64,000 nucleotides of DNA, from positions 32,825,833 through 32,889,832 of the forward strand of contig NC_030851.1 in the NCBI RefSeq assembly GCF_000208745.1. The letters run 5' to 3'. The translations under genes and the position numbers were made by a program. Of this stretch, positions 1 to 16,700 are shown in pieces. The stretch comes from Theobroma cacao. Its lineage: Eukaryota > Streptophyta > Magnoliopsida > Malvales > Malvaceae. The notes under the pieces are model-generated. The model was not told the origin of the DNA and ran no database searches. It was given only the letters and a program-made list of their open reading frames with translations. The first letter of the stretch is position 1. Each line of letters starts with the position of its first letter.

Positions 1-1623
<1,623 letters not shown>

Positions 1624-3348
1624 TAAAAGGCTGAGGGAGAAATTAAAAAGTCTTTGATGATCGTGGGTGTATATGGTAATGAAACCTTATGGTACATGGA
1701 ACGCATTTAGACTTTAGTCTTTAGGAATTGAGAATGCTTATTGTGGTAGCTTGAGTGGAAAAAGAGAGAGAGAGAGAGACAGTAATTTATTTGTTTATTT
1801 ATTTTTTAAAAAGAGTGAGTAATTTATTTACAATCCTCTTATGGTTTCAACGGTTGACGCTATCTATATATGATAGCCAGTTTCAAGTATTTTATGTAGC
1901 TTATTTAATGATAAGCAATTCAATATGTTTTTCTTCAGGATACTGTCCTGCAAAATTTATTTGTACTTGATTAGTAGACACATAAGCTTGGAAATTGTCT
2001 CGCTTGGGTTAAACATCACGATATAATCGGCAGAAAGTATGTGATGGAAACACTGTGATTTCAAGCATAAAATATTTGAATTGTACCTCAAAGGCAAAGG
2101 TGAATCGATCATAACATTCTTCATTCTGCGATTAAAAGTCAACTTATTCTGACGGTTTCCGCAATTTATCCTTTAAGGCAAAGTTAAGGATGCAGTAGCG
2201 TAATCTAGGAGAAATCTCACCACTAGACAAATCAAACACAGCTCCAAATTGTTCATGGCAGAGCTGTCTGGAATTTTAAAGGTCATGAGCATGCAATTCA
2301 AGCGAGAAAGAGCAAGCCCAGTCAACTATTTTCCCTCCAAGGTCCTGGGAGCAGTCAAAATAAGATTAAATTCAAATTTGTCACTTTATTATGCTATAAT
2401 ATTAAATTTTGTTATCGTATTTCAATTTATTAAATTTTACATTATATTTTTTATTTTGTTGATTTTTTTATTAAAAAAAAAGGAAAATTGAAATATTTCA
2501 TAGAAGATTCCGCTAATATAATTAACAATTTTCATCAATTTTATTATTTTGTCCGAAACAAAAACGGTGAAATTCAAGTAAGATGAATCTCAATATATAT
2601 GAACCCAAAGTACAGTGACAAAATTTGACTATATTGTGGAAGCTTTCATGGTGCTTCACCTTGAAATTTTCTTCAGCGGAGGTCATGTTCAATATTTCAA
2701 CTCCTGACAAATGCAGAAACTGAGATTAGCGTGGAAAAGCTCCAATTTGAATCACAGCCCATCCAATAAGAAATTCTGGAAGCAGTAATGAGAGTTTCCA
2801 GCCAGCTTTAGTAACTCACCACCTCAAAATTCTTTTTACCAATGTCGAAGTGCTTCCGTTTTGCGTATAAACGCCTTCTATGAGTTGGATTTAATTTTTA
2901 GGGAAAAATGGAAGGGACTAATGTAGGGTTCAGGTAAGTTCAAAAGTATGAGTATTGCCCATTGAGGCAACCCAATTAGGCTATTTTTTAGCCCACTCCA
3001 AAGATACTCGTCTTAAACGAACCCAGTGGAAAACACATTCAAACAATAAATCATTGACAAAAAGGAAGAAGAAAGTTCACAGTATTCAATTTGTAATTTA
3101 ATAAAAAAAAAATAAAGGGTGACGTAAACGTTCTTGGTGATCATAAACTCTTGGACAACTATTAGATAAAACAATTATAATGCACAGACAGTATAACATG
3201 AAGCAGAAAAGATTTTTCACCACAAACCACTCTTGCATGCTCTTCACAGGGCTTTGTATATCGACTAGTTTCTGTGTCCTTATGTCCCACTGATTCCAAC
3301 TCATGAAAACTCAAGGCAATTGCAAATGTGAACATAAAGGAATGGCTA
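1624..3348. other. Intergenic between TAA1-like and AP-1 mu genes
   Basis: AT-rich DNA with 3' untranslated sequence of the two convergent genes. It includes a GA microsatellite at about 1763-1779. Short open frames here have no recognisable domain and no splice logic. I see no gene. Confidence 0.5.
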
Positions 3349-6300
3349 TCAAATAAGTCTCAGTTCATACTCGCCAGCCATTGTTATGTACCGTACCCAT
3401 GGAAGAGCCTGGTAACCACTTTTCTCAATAATCTTCAGATAACGAACCTACAACATCCCAACATCCAAGTTAGGAAAATTACCAAAAGAAAAAAGGTCAA
3501 ATCAACATGCAAACACTGGAAATTCCAGTAGGTTTAACAGTTCCTATTAGCAGTAAACTCAAACAACAATAATATCATTCTCGGCAATTCCAAAAGCTAA
3601 GAGTCATTCATATAGTGCTGCCAAGTGATCATCCTTGACACTTACATTGGATCTCATTGGCAGTTTCCATGGCTACTAGGTAGATGCACTTATATTCATG
3701 TAGTTGCATGGTTAGCATGTTTATAATGGATATCTAGCAAGAAGCAAAACCAGCAAGCTGACCAACAGTCTTTTCTCAAAATAATCCTTGAATGAGACAG
3801 GAAATGTCTGATCTGCAGTTTATTTATGTTTGATATGCACTGAACATGTTGGTTGCTATCTTCAATCCACTCACCCATCAACAATTCATCACCACCTTGA
3901 ACACCCCTAAATCTAGACAACTTTAGGGACCACTTTATGGAAAAAGTGCATAACAGATCAACCATAATGATATTTGACAGAGTTTCAGGATAGATAATAT
4001 GATTGAACAGCCTGTTATATGCTATCTGAAGTATGTTAAATGTTAATATATGACATCTCATTAAAACAGAAGCATCATTGGGTGGCATTCTAAATTCTAA
4101 TCATAAATATTCATTTCTTGAAAAAATAAACAGTATTAATAATGAGAGTTAAGAAAAGTTTCGTGTTCTCCAAAATTCAGATAGATATTCCAGTTCTTGA
4201 CTGATGAGAGAGTGAAGAAGAGAGAAGAGAAAGAGTACGAAAAGATTACAGTTTTGTATGCTACTTGACCAAGAGATGAGGAAGAATATAAGATTGACAA
4301 AACAGTAAAATTGAGATAAACCAAATAAAGAATCAAGCAATAAATTTTCTGAAGGCACACCTGTATTCCAGAAACAGTAAAATAGGGAATCTCAAACTTC
4401 ACACGTATAGGAGCTTTTCTCTCTGGAGTCGCCTCTTCATCTGTTATGCTAGGAAGAGTAAACTCTGCCCTCAACATATACTCCTAATATTATGAATTTC
4501 AAAATAATAAGTACAATGGCTAGTCAGAGAACTTTTGATAAGTTTGGAGTTAGCAGATGATACCTTGCCACCTGGAAAAGATCTTATTTTCCACATCAAA
4601 GCATCACTTTCAGGTGCATATGCTGCAGATCCCATTGATGTCCGCACATTTGGACTGGAAGCATCAGCAGGCACAGGCACCGCAATCTCAACATTTGTTG
4701 CAGTACTGTAAAGAACCATTATATCTTCATGAGTGCTTAGTAATCAAACCATAACATAAGCCCACCTAGAGATCTGTGGAATTAAATAACTTAAGAGACT
4801 AGTACGTAGGAATAGGGGGAAAAAACCCAGTACCTACGCTCCTTGAACTGACTCCTGGCTTTTACCATAATCTCAACACGGCTTCTTGAATGTTTTTCAA
4901 CTTGAGCTTCGACCCAGATGAGAGGCTTTACCTGAAAGCAGAAATAATCATCATCACTAATTGTCAGGAAACAAGGAACTGGCAGAAAGTAAGAGGAGGG
5001 AGTGAGAATTGAGAAGCAAAAAAGTCAACCTGAGTACTAAGTCTATATGTCATGAGATCAAAGGAGCCATCGGGTGGTATGAAGGATATAGTCCGGTCAT
5101 TCTCAAATCGGGCAAGACGTACACACCTAGACCAAAGCATTAATGGGAGGGACATTTGCAATGTCAGACTTCAGTAGCTGTTGCACTTAAAGCCAAAAAT
5201 AAAATAAAATAAAAGTATGAGCAAAACCAGAGTTCAAGCAGAAAAGAGAGATTGGGCTGCATACTGATGAAACTTTATATCCTCCAAATCAATTGCCTTT
5301 CCCTTTGTTGCTCGGCCTTGTGCCTCAAGCAATACTCTATCGTTTAGGCCAAGCTTACACTCAGGCATACCACTGAAACAGATAAATTGAATCCAAATAT
5401 ATAAATATAGCTCAGAAAAAGAACTATCCAAAATGAAAGTATACCTTTTATGCCATAAATATCACCACAATACAACTGTTTGGACTATGCACATGAATGT
5501 TTGGGCTACCTACTACCCAAATAAAGGATAGACTCGACAAGCATGCATGAACACCGGAATTTTTAGAGCTTTGAGTGTAACATGCATGAATGATATAGCA
5601 AACAGAACTTTCAAATAAATGGTGTTGTCAACAAGGAAGCAAAGTAGAGATGGCAAGAAACTGATTCTCACAACCAATTAAGAGTACTTCATTCAGAATT
5701 CAGAAAGTTGTATCTTTGAATCCAGGTCTCATATTAATGCTCTACCCCCTTCAATCAGCATCACCTATTTGCATGAATGAAGACCTTTTTTTCTGTTTCA
5801 TAAAATTCAAATAACACTAACCTTTTATTTACGACTTGGAAATTACAAGGTATTATCACACATTCGCCCTGAAATGCAATATTTGTTGAAATATGGATTT
5901 TGCTACATTATACACACTCTTTTATATTGCCAATTTATTAAACATACAATTAATCTATTCACTAAATACTCACCTTCATTCTTAAGTAAAGATAGAGTCC
6001 TGAGTTAAACTAAAGCATATTCCCTAAGATGATCACATATTTCCAAACATCAATAGAAAACACACCTCAAATAAGTTCTCATCTTCAACGCCCCAACAAC
6101 ATCTGACCTAATTATTTGTCCATTGCTGTTGACAAGTATGTTCACACTTTCTACCACATCCAAAAACACCTGAGATGAAGAACAAAATCTTCATCAGATA
6201 GTTTCTCAAGACATTGATAAATAACTAAAAAGTATTACCATTAAAAAGAAAGCCACCTACTTCATTCTTCTTGTAGTTTATCCCTTCACTCCGCCAAGAG

Positions 6301-7212
6301 ACTGCATTTGTAACAGCCATTGGAGGCCTCTGTGTGACTTCCATCCTATATGCATCGGTCTTGATAAACTCACTAAGTATTTTTGCTTCAGTGTATTGAG
6401 GGTAGCCAAAATCCATAATCTCATCAAGTAACTCATACTGGTAAGGACATAAAAAATAGCCAATTATAAACTCTTTTAGCATAAATTACATACCATCAAA
6501 CAACTGATGCTGGAACCATTAAACCTAAAAGAAAAAGAGTTTGATTTCCACATACCACTACTACGAAGTTATCCCTAAGGGATTCCTCTTCCAACTCCTC
6601 AAAATAATGCTTAAAGACCTGCAAGATTAATTCAGATCGAAATAAAGAATCAATATTATATGCCTCATTAATTAAACAGCACATCTAACAAATCAACTCA
6701 AATATAAAAAATGATAAAAAGGCATGAAACTACAATTACCAAATCACGCTTACATCAACTACACGGTGCAGGAAGAAGAGAAGACTAGCGGCATTGCAAT
6801 TCTGCCTCGTCGCGGTCATCAAGTACACGTTGCTGTGCTGTATGAACATGTACGTTACTCCATTATCGTACACCACTGGATCTTGTGACTGCGGATCCCC
6901 CTGAGAACCAAATTCAACAATAAGCTAACCACTTTGAGCTCTATCAAATTTAAAGCTAATTCGAAGTATCTATCAATCACCTAATTGAAACTTACTATAA
7001 TAAAGCAATTAGCAGAAGAATTCAATTAATTCTAAACCGGAAAATAAATATTAAATCGAAACTCTGAGATTATAAAAAGGAACCTCTTTTTCGATGAGTT
7101 TGGTGAAGAAGCGTTCAGCTTGAGTGGCGGAGACGTCACCACGGTAGTCGCGCCACACCAGAACGCGGCCCTTTATATCTAGAAGAAATAGGGCCGATGC
7201 TGCCCCCGCCAT
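3349..7212 (-). CDS. AP1M2: AP-1 complex subunit mu (clathrin adaptor)
   Basis: Eleven exons on the minus strand: 7212-7084, 6900-6754, 6618-6556, 6437-6261, 6169-6066, 5372-5265, 5126-5030, 4931-4834, 4705-4564, 4483-4361 and 3447-3349. All introns are GT-AG and phases close to 1287 nt, or 428 aa, the usual length of plant AP-1 mu. The first about 140 residues form the longin-like domain (start MAGAASALFLLDIKGR). The rest is the mu homology domain, ending in LPWVRYITMAGEYELRLI, whose tryptophan belongs to the pocket for YxxPhi cargo signals. AP-1 works at the trans-Golgi network/early endosome in sorting to vacuole and plasma membrane and in cytokinesis. Arabidopsis has two paralogues, AP1M1 and AP1M2 (HAP13). 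The sequence alone does not tell me which is the orthologue. No defects seen. Confidence 0.95.
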
Positions 7213-8127
7213 TTCTTCCTTTTTTGTTTTTTCTTTGCTGTTGTCCTACGAATCCCTAATAGTTTTGCAGATCAGATCGGCGTGATTCACGGTTTTCTTA
7301 AGATCTGATTGAATCAGAGCCGTGGATTGATGCGAGAGGAAAGATCTAAAGGAAGGAAGTGTAAAGTTGGCCGAGCTTGTTGAAGACGAACCATAATTTG
7401 AAAATGTTCATTAACGATCTCCCCAGAGTAATTATTTATCGTTTCTATTGGAGATTTTAAATGGAAGAACGGTGACCCGGTTAGAGAGCTCGATCCTGCA
7501 ATACCTGCCTTCTTTGCCAAATGCTTAGAATATGTAAAACGGCGCCGCTTTACAGCCTTTACTTCGTTGAAATCTCACGCGCCAATGCTGTTTTTTTTTA
7601 ATTTATTATTTTTAACTTTTTTACAATTTTCTCCCTTCAATGAGATTTTCCTTTTTTTCTTCAGTTATTTATAATATAGAGGCTATTTTTGTGATTTTGT
7701 TCATTTAAAAAATTTGTCAACTGAATTTATAAATATTTTGATGAGATAATTTTAACTGTCCCTTTTACATTTCTTTTATAAATAATAAAAAGTAAAAAAA
7801 GATTGAAATTCGAACTTCTTAAAAAAGATTTTCGCAAGCAAAAGGCAAGACACAGGAATCAGAAAACTGGAATGGCCAATTTTCTGGTATGTGGCTCCGG
7901 GTATTGGCGCATGGAAATAGACACCACCCCAAAATAATTACATAGTTCTGTCTAAATGTGCTACAATGAAATTTCTTTCCCAGTATCCTTCTTCTAAAAA
8001 AAAAAAAAAAAGGCTTTGATGGAACATAGAAATGAACAGCCAGCTATATATTTGTTATTCTATTGTTGGCATGTTTAATGTAAATTGCCCCTTAGTACAC
8101 ACAAGATATTTCTACATTGGACTGCTT
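7213..8127. other. Intergenic: AP-1 mu promoter side and LYK3 3' flank
   Basis: The part next to 7212 must hold the promoter and leader of the minus-strand AP-1 mu gene. The part near 8000 is 3' flank of the receptor kinase gene and includes an A run at about 7996-8011. No coding exon or obvious element seen. Confidence 0.5.
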
Positions 8128-11100
8128 TCATCTTCCATTGAATAGCCCACTGAAAACTTGGCTACTCCCTCCGAGTGATGCCTCCCACTCTACCGAGGAC
8201 ATCACGATCTGAGAAAGTGTTACAACAATTTCTCTCATTTCTGGTCTGTTAACTGCCTCATCACTCAAGCACCACTCTGCTAGTTCAGCCATCTGCAGCA
8301 CAATGAATGAAAATTTTCCAATTTTTAAGTCAGGGAAAACGTTTGGCTGACACAAACAAGACTTTATGATTGTGGAGGAAGTCATACTACCTTGTATACA
8401 TCCTCCATAGGATAGCTGCCTCTAAGATTTCCATCTATGACTTCTTCTAAAGCTGATTCCGAATCGTCTTCTTCGAAGATCTTATTAACCTGACAACGAG
8501 GTTAAAAGTATTTAAGCTTGCTTAGTTACAACCAGAAGTGAATAAACCAAACATGTTACATGTGCGTGTGACACTCAGGCTGGAACAAACCGCACATGAT
8601 ATCATGAATAAAGAGTGCCAACAACGATCTCTGCAATGTACTAACTCCTGGCAGAAAATGTCTCTATTCGAAAATGATTTACGTAGCACAGGAAAAAAAT
8701 GGATTTATATAAATGTTCAAATGCCATTCATTCTAGCAGAGCAAGCCTAGGTGAACTACTTTTTCAACCTTAATTCCACTGTTATTCCAGCTTAGTTTCT
8801 CAAATATGTGGATCAATTTACTTACCACTGTTATTAGTGATTTCATTTTGTTTGGCTCCCTGTTGTCACGAACTAGTGCACGTTGACCTGTTATCAGCTC
8901 CGCCAGGACCACCCCAAATGCAAACACATCAGTTTTGGGGGTCACTTGCAGCTCCATCACCGATCTTTTCAGCAAAGTATATCAGAAAAGTCATTCTGGA
9001 AACACAATTACTGCGGTGTGCGTGTGGAAAATTTGCAGTGGAGACTTTCTTCCAATAAAATATCCTTGGATTATGATTAAGAAATAAAAACATTACTGGT
9101 TAGAGTAACTAGACTTACTCAGGGGGAAGGTAGCCTGGAGTTCCAACCAATCGTGTAGCTATTAGATCTTCTTCATTTGTTCGCTCAACAAGCTTTACTA
9201 ATCCAAAATCTGCCACCTAATTGAATTGTATTCCAGTTACTGTGGGGAGGATGAAGACTTATATAAACCAGAAAATAGGAATAAGAGTTCAATATTTGAT
9301 TGAAATTGTATAAACTAATTATTTCAGGAATGCCTCCCTGCCTATGTAACAGATCATCCTGGGGAAGTCAAGAAATATCAAGGGAGGTTAAATTTCATGC
9401 CTAGAGAAGATTTACCGAAAAAAGATGATTATTCTTACTGAAGTGATCCATATGAACATCATGCCTATAATAAGAAGTTGGACAAAATGCAAAAGTAAGT
9501 AGCAATTATGTGTAACAGAAACTGAATTATTGTTAATACCTTTGCTCGTAGCCCCTCATCGAGTAGAATGTTACTGGTCTTTATATCCCTGTGCACATAC
9601 CGTGCTTTTGTGTGGTCATGAATGTATTCAATGCCTTTTGCAGCATCAAGTGCAATTTGTGTTCTTGCTGTCCAGGAGAGCGGCTGGTGTCCTTTCAGCA
9701 AGGGATCATGGAGATGATCATTGAGCGATCCATTCTGGACATACTCATAAACCAAGTAGAGGTGGTCATCCCCACTAGCAAATCCCAATAGCTCTACCTA
9801 TAAAACATGGATTTTCCTCGCCGTTAGAAAACAAGATGCTTTTCCCAACCAGAGTTTATTCATGTTTACATGGTTTGTTAACTTACCACATTGATGTGAT
9901 GGATCCTGCATAAGACCTTGAGTTCAGCAAAGAACTCTTTGGATTTGTTAGATTTCATCTTCTTTATTGCAACCTCCTGACGTGTGAAAAGGCGAGTCGT
10001 TTGTTAAAACTTTTTGGCTAAAGCATAGTCAAGGAGAAGAAGGGAAAAATTAGCAAAGAAAAGTCGTACCTGCTCTGCCAGTATTCCAAAATACACACAT
10101 CCATATCCCCCGGTTCCAATTTTCTTAGTTTCATCAAAATGACTTGTAGCCTCTTCAATCTCCTCCAGACTATATATCACCGGTCTTTCTGATTCAAAAG
10201 CTGTTACTTCTGTATATGCAAATGCAATATAGATGAGTTAAAATTTCTTAATTTCTTCCTCTCCTACAATGGATTTATCCAAACAGTATATACTCAGTAT
10301 TTTTAGCTGTCCGTAGCCATATCTTGCTCCTGACCTTCTATGTTTTCCGTGTAAAGCAACTGATTCTGCAAGGAAAATGCTCTGGCACTCAGGCTTTTGG
10401 ATGGTTTCGGATCTTCCTCGTTAATTTGTTGTGCTTTTTTCCTCCGTATGAGAATGATCAGCAATGCAATCGTTGAAAGTACCGTAAGTGCTGATAATAT
10501 GACAATAATAATTGTCCACTTAACTCTTCGCCCTGATAATTAACGGCAAAAACAAGGCAATTATAATTAAATTAGCACAAAACAATGGACATTTTGGATC
10601 TGCTCAAAGTTCTAATATTAGAATTGCCTCAAGCTTCACCAAAACAACAGTAGTGGTACACATCGTATAGTCAGAAGAGCTTTTGGCAACATATTATTGG
10701 AAAAATATGCTCGGATATACTTATTGAACCAAGTGAAAAATGAATGATCGAGGCAGTTCTCATGAAATTTCATGCAAACTTCTCAGGGTGAAAAATATGG
10801 GAAACAGGGATATAAATAAGGTTCTATTGCAGACGCTGAAAGTGCAACTCGTGGTTAAAGTTATCAGTTAGCAAACATCAACATGTCAAACAGAGGTTCC
10901 ACCAACAATAACCTCTATGCGATTGCTTGGATTTTGCTTTGTGACTATGAAGCTGAAAATGTCAAACAAATGAAATGAAACATGGTGTTGAATTCAGATA
11001 CTACTTACCTTTCTTGGGAGCTGGAATTCGGTCATTTTCCATAGGCACATATAGCACCGAACCCGCAAATATGACATCCGGGTTTCGAGTAAGATTGCCG

Positions 11101-11645
11101 TTCAACCTCTGTACATCATTTAGGTTAGCAGACAGCAGAGAAGCAATATCTGCTAATACATCGCCCAGCTGAACTGTATACGTTACTATGGTTTCAGAAT
11201 GACTTTCTAGGCATCCGCATAACAGATGCATAGATACTTTGTTTCCTGTGATAAAACTCCCTTCTTCTCCTCCAACTTCTAGAGCTTGTCCATTGTAAAT
11301 ACGAGCTGAAACTTCCGCAAACGTGTCGTTTTCTTGCACTGTATAGGATGCGTCGTAGAAGTATCCTGTGGTGCCATTACCGATGTCTTCACAAGAACAA
11401 GGGACTGGTATAAGGTAATCCTGGTTGTTACCATGGGAAATGGGGCGGAAGGTAGAGGGGTCAACAGAGTAATAGGAGGCAATTTGCTCTTCCTTCAGAC
11501 CGGAATTGATGTGATATAACAAGGCATCACATTTCTTGATGTCTTGTGAGCAAGGAAAAGAGTACATAGAGACATTGGCCGCACAAATTCTAGCCAGTAG
11601 AATTGCCAATAAAGGGAGGGTAATTAGAAGAGGATGGGAAGCCAT
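8128..11645 (-). CDS. LYK3: LysM domain receptor-like kinase, LYK3 type
   Basis: Nine exons: 11645-11009, 10532-10335, 10209-10070, 9976-9887, 9797-9540, 9216-9119, 8964-8826, 8489-8391 and 8292-8128, giving 607 aa. The start at 11645 is chosen because it sits in an ACCATGGC context and leads straight into a signal peptide (core LLITLPLLAILLA). An in-frame ATG exists upstream at 11696. The first exon encodes the ectodomain with LysM-type sequence and CxC pairs (PCSC, LCGC). The second holds one membrane segment (about residues 217-240) followed by IRRKK. The kinase looks active: P-loop GTGGYG, lysine in VAIKK, HRD around 424-426, DFG around 444-446. The C-terminus SSQVFSGLFNGR matches what I recall of Arabidopsis LYK3 (At1g51940), a plasma-membrane receptor linked to chitin-oligomer signalling, immunity and ABA cross-talk. 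Ligand is not deducible here. Confidence 0.93.
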
Positions 11646-13742
11646 GGTTATGAGCATGGAAAAATTTTCCAATGACAGAGAGAAAGATGATGACATGAAA
11701 ATGGAAGAGCCAGAGACTGATGCTCTTTGTTTCTCTGTCTTTACATGTTTGCTAGCTAATTGGTATAGTTTGACAGTTTCCAGGTGGAATGCCCGCTTTT
11801 CTTAACATAAAACAGCTTTAACATTCCTGAAAACGACAAAGCCTCTTTGTAAGCAAAGAATTTTGGATATTGTTAATGGGTTTATCTTTAGTGGATTATC
11901 GTCGATGCTTACAACATAATTAGTTCGATAAACACCTCCGGCCATGCATGGTTCATCAAAATTGAAAGGCAGGGAGCAAGCAGAGATCGTAACTCATGCA
12001 CGTGGCTTAAATTAATATCGCCTACTCAATAGTCAAATACGTAGTGGCATTCGTCCGCTGGGTTGAATCCGAGTTTTAGTTTTAATAAAAAGCCAAAGCA
12101 CTACATTTGAACCCATAACCTGAGGATTATATTTATATTAGTACTTGCTAAATTATTTATTAGACGTGACCTTTTTTCACTAGAAGCAAAGAGAAACTGA
12201 GTTGGAGCACATTGGTTAACTCGCCTTGGTAATAGCATGGTTGGCTGTCAAGGAGCTTTTTTATCCTTAACAACGATTGTCTCCTGGTTTGCAACAGAAT
12301 ATTTTGTTCTGGCGGTGGTGTGTTCCCAGCTGTTCAATCTTTCTATTTATGTGCGTTCATATGAATGAACGATCATCTAACAACTAATCTAGGATGGCTC
12401 GAATTTAGGTCATGTACTGTACGGAATTAGCAGAATGTCTTAACTAAAATCCCAGCTGGTGAAGTGAATTTGATGCTCAAACGGGCTTTAAAAAGCTATA
12501 CTCAAAATTTGGTTGCAGCCTTGTCATGTAACTTGTAAGCTATATCAAGCATAGGAAGAAAAACCCCACCACCAAAATCAAGAGTAATCATTTAACAACT
12601 TGGCATAATTAAGCCATGTATATGTAGATTTACATCTTCATTTGCCGGCTAAGACAGAATTTGAAACTCAAAAGAGGCTTTTATTAATCCATACACCATA
12701 CCATACTCGCAATTACTAGTAGCCTTAACAACTTGTTCTTGGCAACACCACCATGGGTAAAACAAGAGTTACTTAACAACTTGTTCTTGGCATATTCAAT
12801 TATGTGTTCAGGTTAATTAACTATTCATGCTGCAGGCGAGAAATACCACAATTTGATACTCCAACCATCAAATGCTCTGACAAGTGGCAAGATTTGGACT
12901 CTGTTTAAGGTGCTATCTATGTCACAATTTCATTTACTGAAGAATTGCAGTTTCAGTGGAGCTTTCGCTAAGAAATATCCCAGGTAGAATCCATGTGGCA
13001 TTTCCATTTGACTTTTGGTTTTGGCTTACATTACAACTAATTAGAAGTCAGCAGCCAGGTTGCGCTAACTTACAAAGTTGTTCTAAACTATTCGCTCTTT
13101 ACAACGGAAAATACAAGGGGTCGAACAAACGGTAGTATCAACAATTCGTCATTTAATAAAAGAAAAAGACAAGCATTTAGGCAAAAAAAAAGATCCTACG
13201 ACAAGGGCAACTGGAAGAAAACTAATCAGGGAAAGACTGGAAAGCTCATAAAGCCCATGGTTAATGCAAGAGAGGGGATGTTCTAGCTGGAAAAAATCAG
13301 GAGGTAATAAACTTCCATAAATCACGAGATGGTCTAGCTTGGACCAACATTTCCATTTTCTGATTTTGTTTGGATCATTTTAAGGAATGCTTTTCAATTG
13401 AAAAGTGAAAACTAACAGCCTGCATGTGTAGTACTACATATTATGACAAAGACACCACAAAATATGCAGAGAGATCACAGCATGAAAACAATGTACAAAA
13501 CCAGATTTTAAAGATAGTGGTATATTTACTTTTGCAGCTGATGTACATTCGCTATACAATCCTATTGTGCAATTACTATTTTATTTTGCAAAAACATACT
13601 TGAAAGCTTACAGGGTCGAGACAAATTTACCGTGGGCCATCTCCTGATGTAGTTGATGAACACCACTTCATGACTTGGGGAACCAGAAATAAATGACAAA
13701 GTGCTTCAGACACAACCATAAAAGCCACAGGCAACAAGCCAA
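11646..13742. other. Intergenic between LYK3 and PHS1
   Basis: The right flank of LYK3 holds its promoter and the last part is the 3' flank of PHS1. A short repeated phrase (aacaacttgttcttggca) occurs at about 12727 and 12775. No coding exon with splice support was found. Confidence 0.45.
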
Positions 13743-16700
13743 TTACAGCACCATATCAGCTTCAACTTCATTGATGATTTTCTCCACTTTACTCAACATA
13801 TCTACACAGTTTTAAAAAAGAAAAAAGAATATTCCTTGAAAGTTTAGTAGATGGAATAATAAGATGCATGAAATAATTTTTCCTGGATAAATAGAAATTA
13901 AGCATTATGCAAAGATTAGCAACTCTTGTCTCTTTTGATTGCAACAAAATGCTTGTTGTAGTTAAGCAAAGCTTGCTACTGGATAACAAAGGGGTGAATT
14001 TGACAACTATAACTCCTTTTAAGAAGTCAACGAGGTTTAATGGTGTAAATTTAAACAAAAAAAAAAGAATATGCAAACTGATTCAAAGAGAGGAATCGAA
14101 AATCTTCTTCATTCCAACTCAATTCAGTTAGAAAAATCCAGTTTATATACATAACTGGAAAGTGCAGAAACTAACTCTATAACAGATTATAGGGGCAAAA
14201 GTATCTTAAAATTTTGTACACTAACGTGTGACCATTACAGCACAGTAACAACAGTAAAATGACAGTAAATGAATAAGCCTATGGTAAATCAGTAACTAAC
14301 TTACAAAATAAATTTATCCTTAATACTCCCCTTAATATGAGTGTGGATATTAATTATACTCATCTTGCCTAGTAATGAACTAAATGGCCTTGCTTGTAAT
14401 GCTTTTGTGAATCTGCTATTTGCAGATTAGTAAGAACATAACGTGGGGCAATGAAACCTTCAAACACTTTCTCCCTAATGAAATGGCAATCCATTTCAAT
14501 ATGCTTGATCCTCTCATGGAAGATGGGATTCTTGCAAAGGTGAAGTGCTGATTGATTGTCACAGTGTAATTCCACTGCACCAGGATGATGAACTTGGAAA
14601 TCCTAATAGCAACCACATCACTTCAAACCAGGTTGCTTCCATTGCCTGTATTCTGCTTCTATAGAGCTCCTTGCAACCATTTGCTTCTAAGTTTTCCAAC
14701 TTGCAAGTGAATAACCAATAAAAATCCCATAACTAGTAACTGATATTCTAGTATCAAAACATCCTACCGAATCACTATCACTATAGGATTTCAAAATGAA
14801 AACAGCATCATGCCCTGTCCTGGTGCCCCTTTTAGATACTTCAATACTTTAAATGCAACCTGTAAATGAATACTGCCTAACTTGTCCATGTATTGTGATA
14901 GCGCATGAACATCATAAGCTATATCTGGTCTTGTAAAAGTCAAATATAGTAATTTTCCAATGAGTTGTCTGTAAACAGTCCCATCCTGCAATAAATCTTC
15001 CTAATTTGCCCTTGACAGTTTATGATTGTAGTCAATGGGTGTGGTGACTGATTTAGCACCAAGGAAACCATATTCCTCTAGTAAATCTAGGGTATACTTT
15101 CTTTGGCATTTAGTGGACCTAGCAATTTCTAAGCCAAGAAAATATTTGACTTCCCATAGATCTTTCAGCTTACACTTAGACTGCAAATAATTCTTCACAT
15201 CACTACCGACTTGCACTATGAACTTGCAATTACTATGTCATCAACATAGACTAAAAGAGCAACAAGATCACCATTTTCAATTACCTTTGTGAACAAGGAG
15301 TACTCTACCTTTGACTTTGTAAAGCCATAGTCTACTAAGCAGCTTGTGAATTTGGCATTCCATTGCCTAGAGGCCTGTTAAGGCCATTAAAAGACTTATG
15401 AAGCCTACATACCAAACGAGTCTCCTGTGGTGAGTACTCCCCCGGAGGCTTGTAACTCTGTGGCAGCTCCATGTAGACTGTTCCATCCAAATCTCCATTT
15501 AAAAAAGCATTATTAATGTCTAACTGAGTAAGATGCCAACCATTAATGGCAGCTAAGGCTAGAAACACTCTCATAGTTGTTTGCTAGCCAACTGGACTGA
15601 AGGTCTCTTGAAAATCAAAGCCTCCCCTTTGATTGTAACCCTTAGCACTTAACCTTACCTTATACCTTTCCACACTACCATCTGCATGAAGTTTGACTTT
15701 GTACACCCATTTGTAGCCAATTGCATGAGAATTAGCAGGTAGGGGCAGCACTGTCCATGTTCCTTTAGCCTCCAATGCATATAGTTCAGATTGCATGGCA
15801 TCTCTCAACTGAGCATGCTTAACAGCTTGATGATAATGACCAGGTTCGTGAATGTGAGATAGAATGGATGTGAAGGCTTTACGGGAAGGGGATAGCTGTG
15901 ATGGGGGCAGATATGGTGTGATAGGATTAGTGACATTGCTAGTGTGGGATGGCAAATGATTTTGATAAACATCAAGGTATTTAGGAGGGTTTCTAGGTCT
16001 AGTGCTTTTCCTTGGTGAGGGTGACTTGTTGGAATCAACAATATTATCTGAAGTAAGGTTATCTGAAACAGGTACGGACGCAGGGGCAAAATTGGAATCA
16101 CAATTATCTAATGCAGTTTCAAGTTCTTGAGGGAAAAATTAGAAACAAAAAATGGTAAAATAGGTTCTGAATCATCATTGTTTGTATTTGAGGCACTAGG
16201 AGAATTTGAACGACTTCGAGCACGATCAAGTGATGAATTTGAATCAAAATAAAAAGGCAGATTATCATGCATAGCATCACTGTTAACAGCACAGTAGACA
16301 CTAAGCAATGGTAAACAACTTGAAGGCTCTAGTGTTTGTTTGGAATCCTTAAAAGGAAACAAAAATACATAAAAGATAACATCCCTAGAGATAAAGAAAC
16401 TATGTGTCTTTAAATCATACAGCTTGTACCCTTTTATGCCTACTCGATAACCAATGAAAATGCATTTTCTTGCTCTTGGATCAAACTTGTTGCCGTTATG
16501 TGATAGGGTTGATGCAAAGCATAAGGAACCAAAGACCTTAAAATGAAAGTATGATGGTAACTTGTTAAATAAAGCTCATATGTGGTTTTGTTTTATCAAA
16601 TTGGTGTGGAATCCTATTAATTATATGTGCAGCAACTAAAACTGAATCTTCCCAAAAATTTAAAGGTAATGCAGAATGAAACAACAATGCCCTGGCCACA

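Noticed and set aside
11536..11805. Plus-strand frame across the LYK3 first exon
   Set aside because: Antisense shadow of the signal peptide and LysM region.
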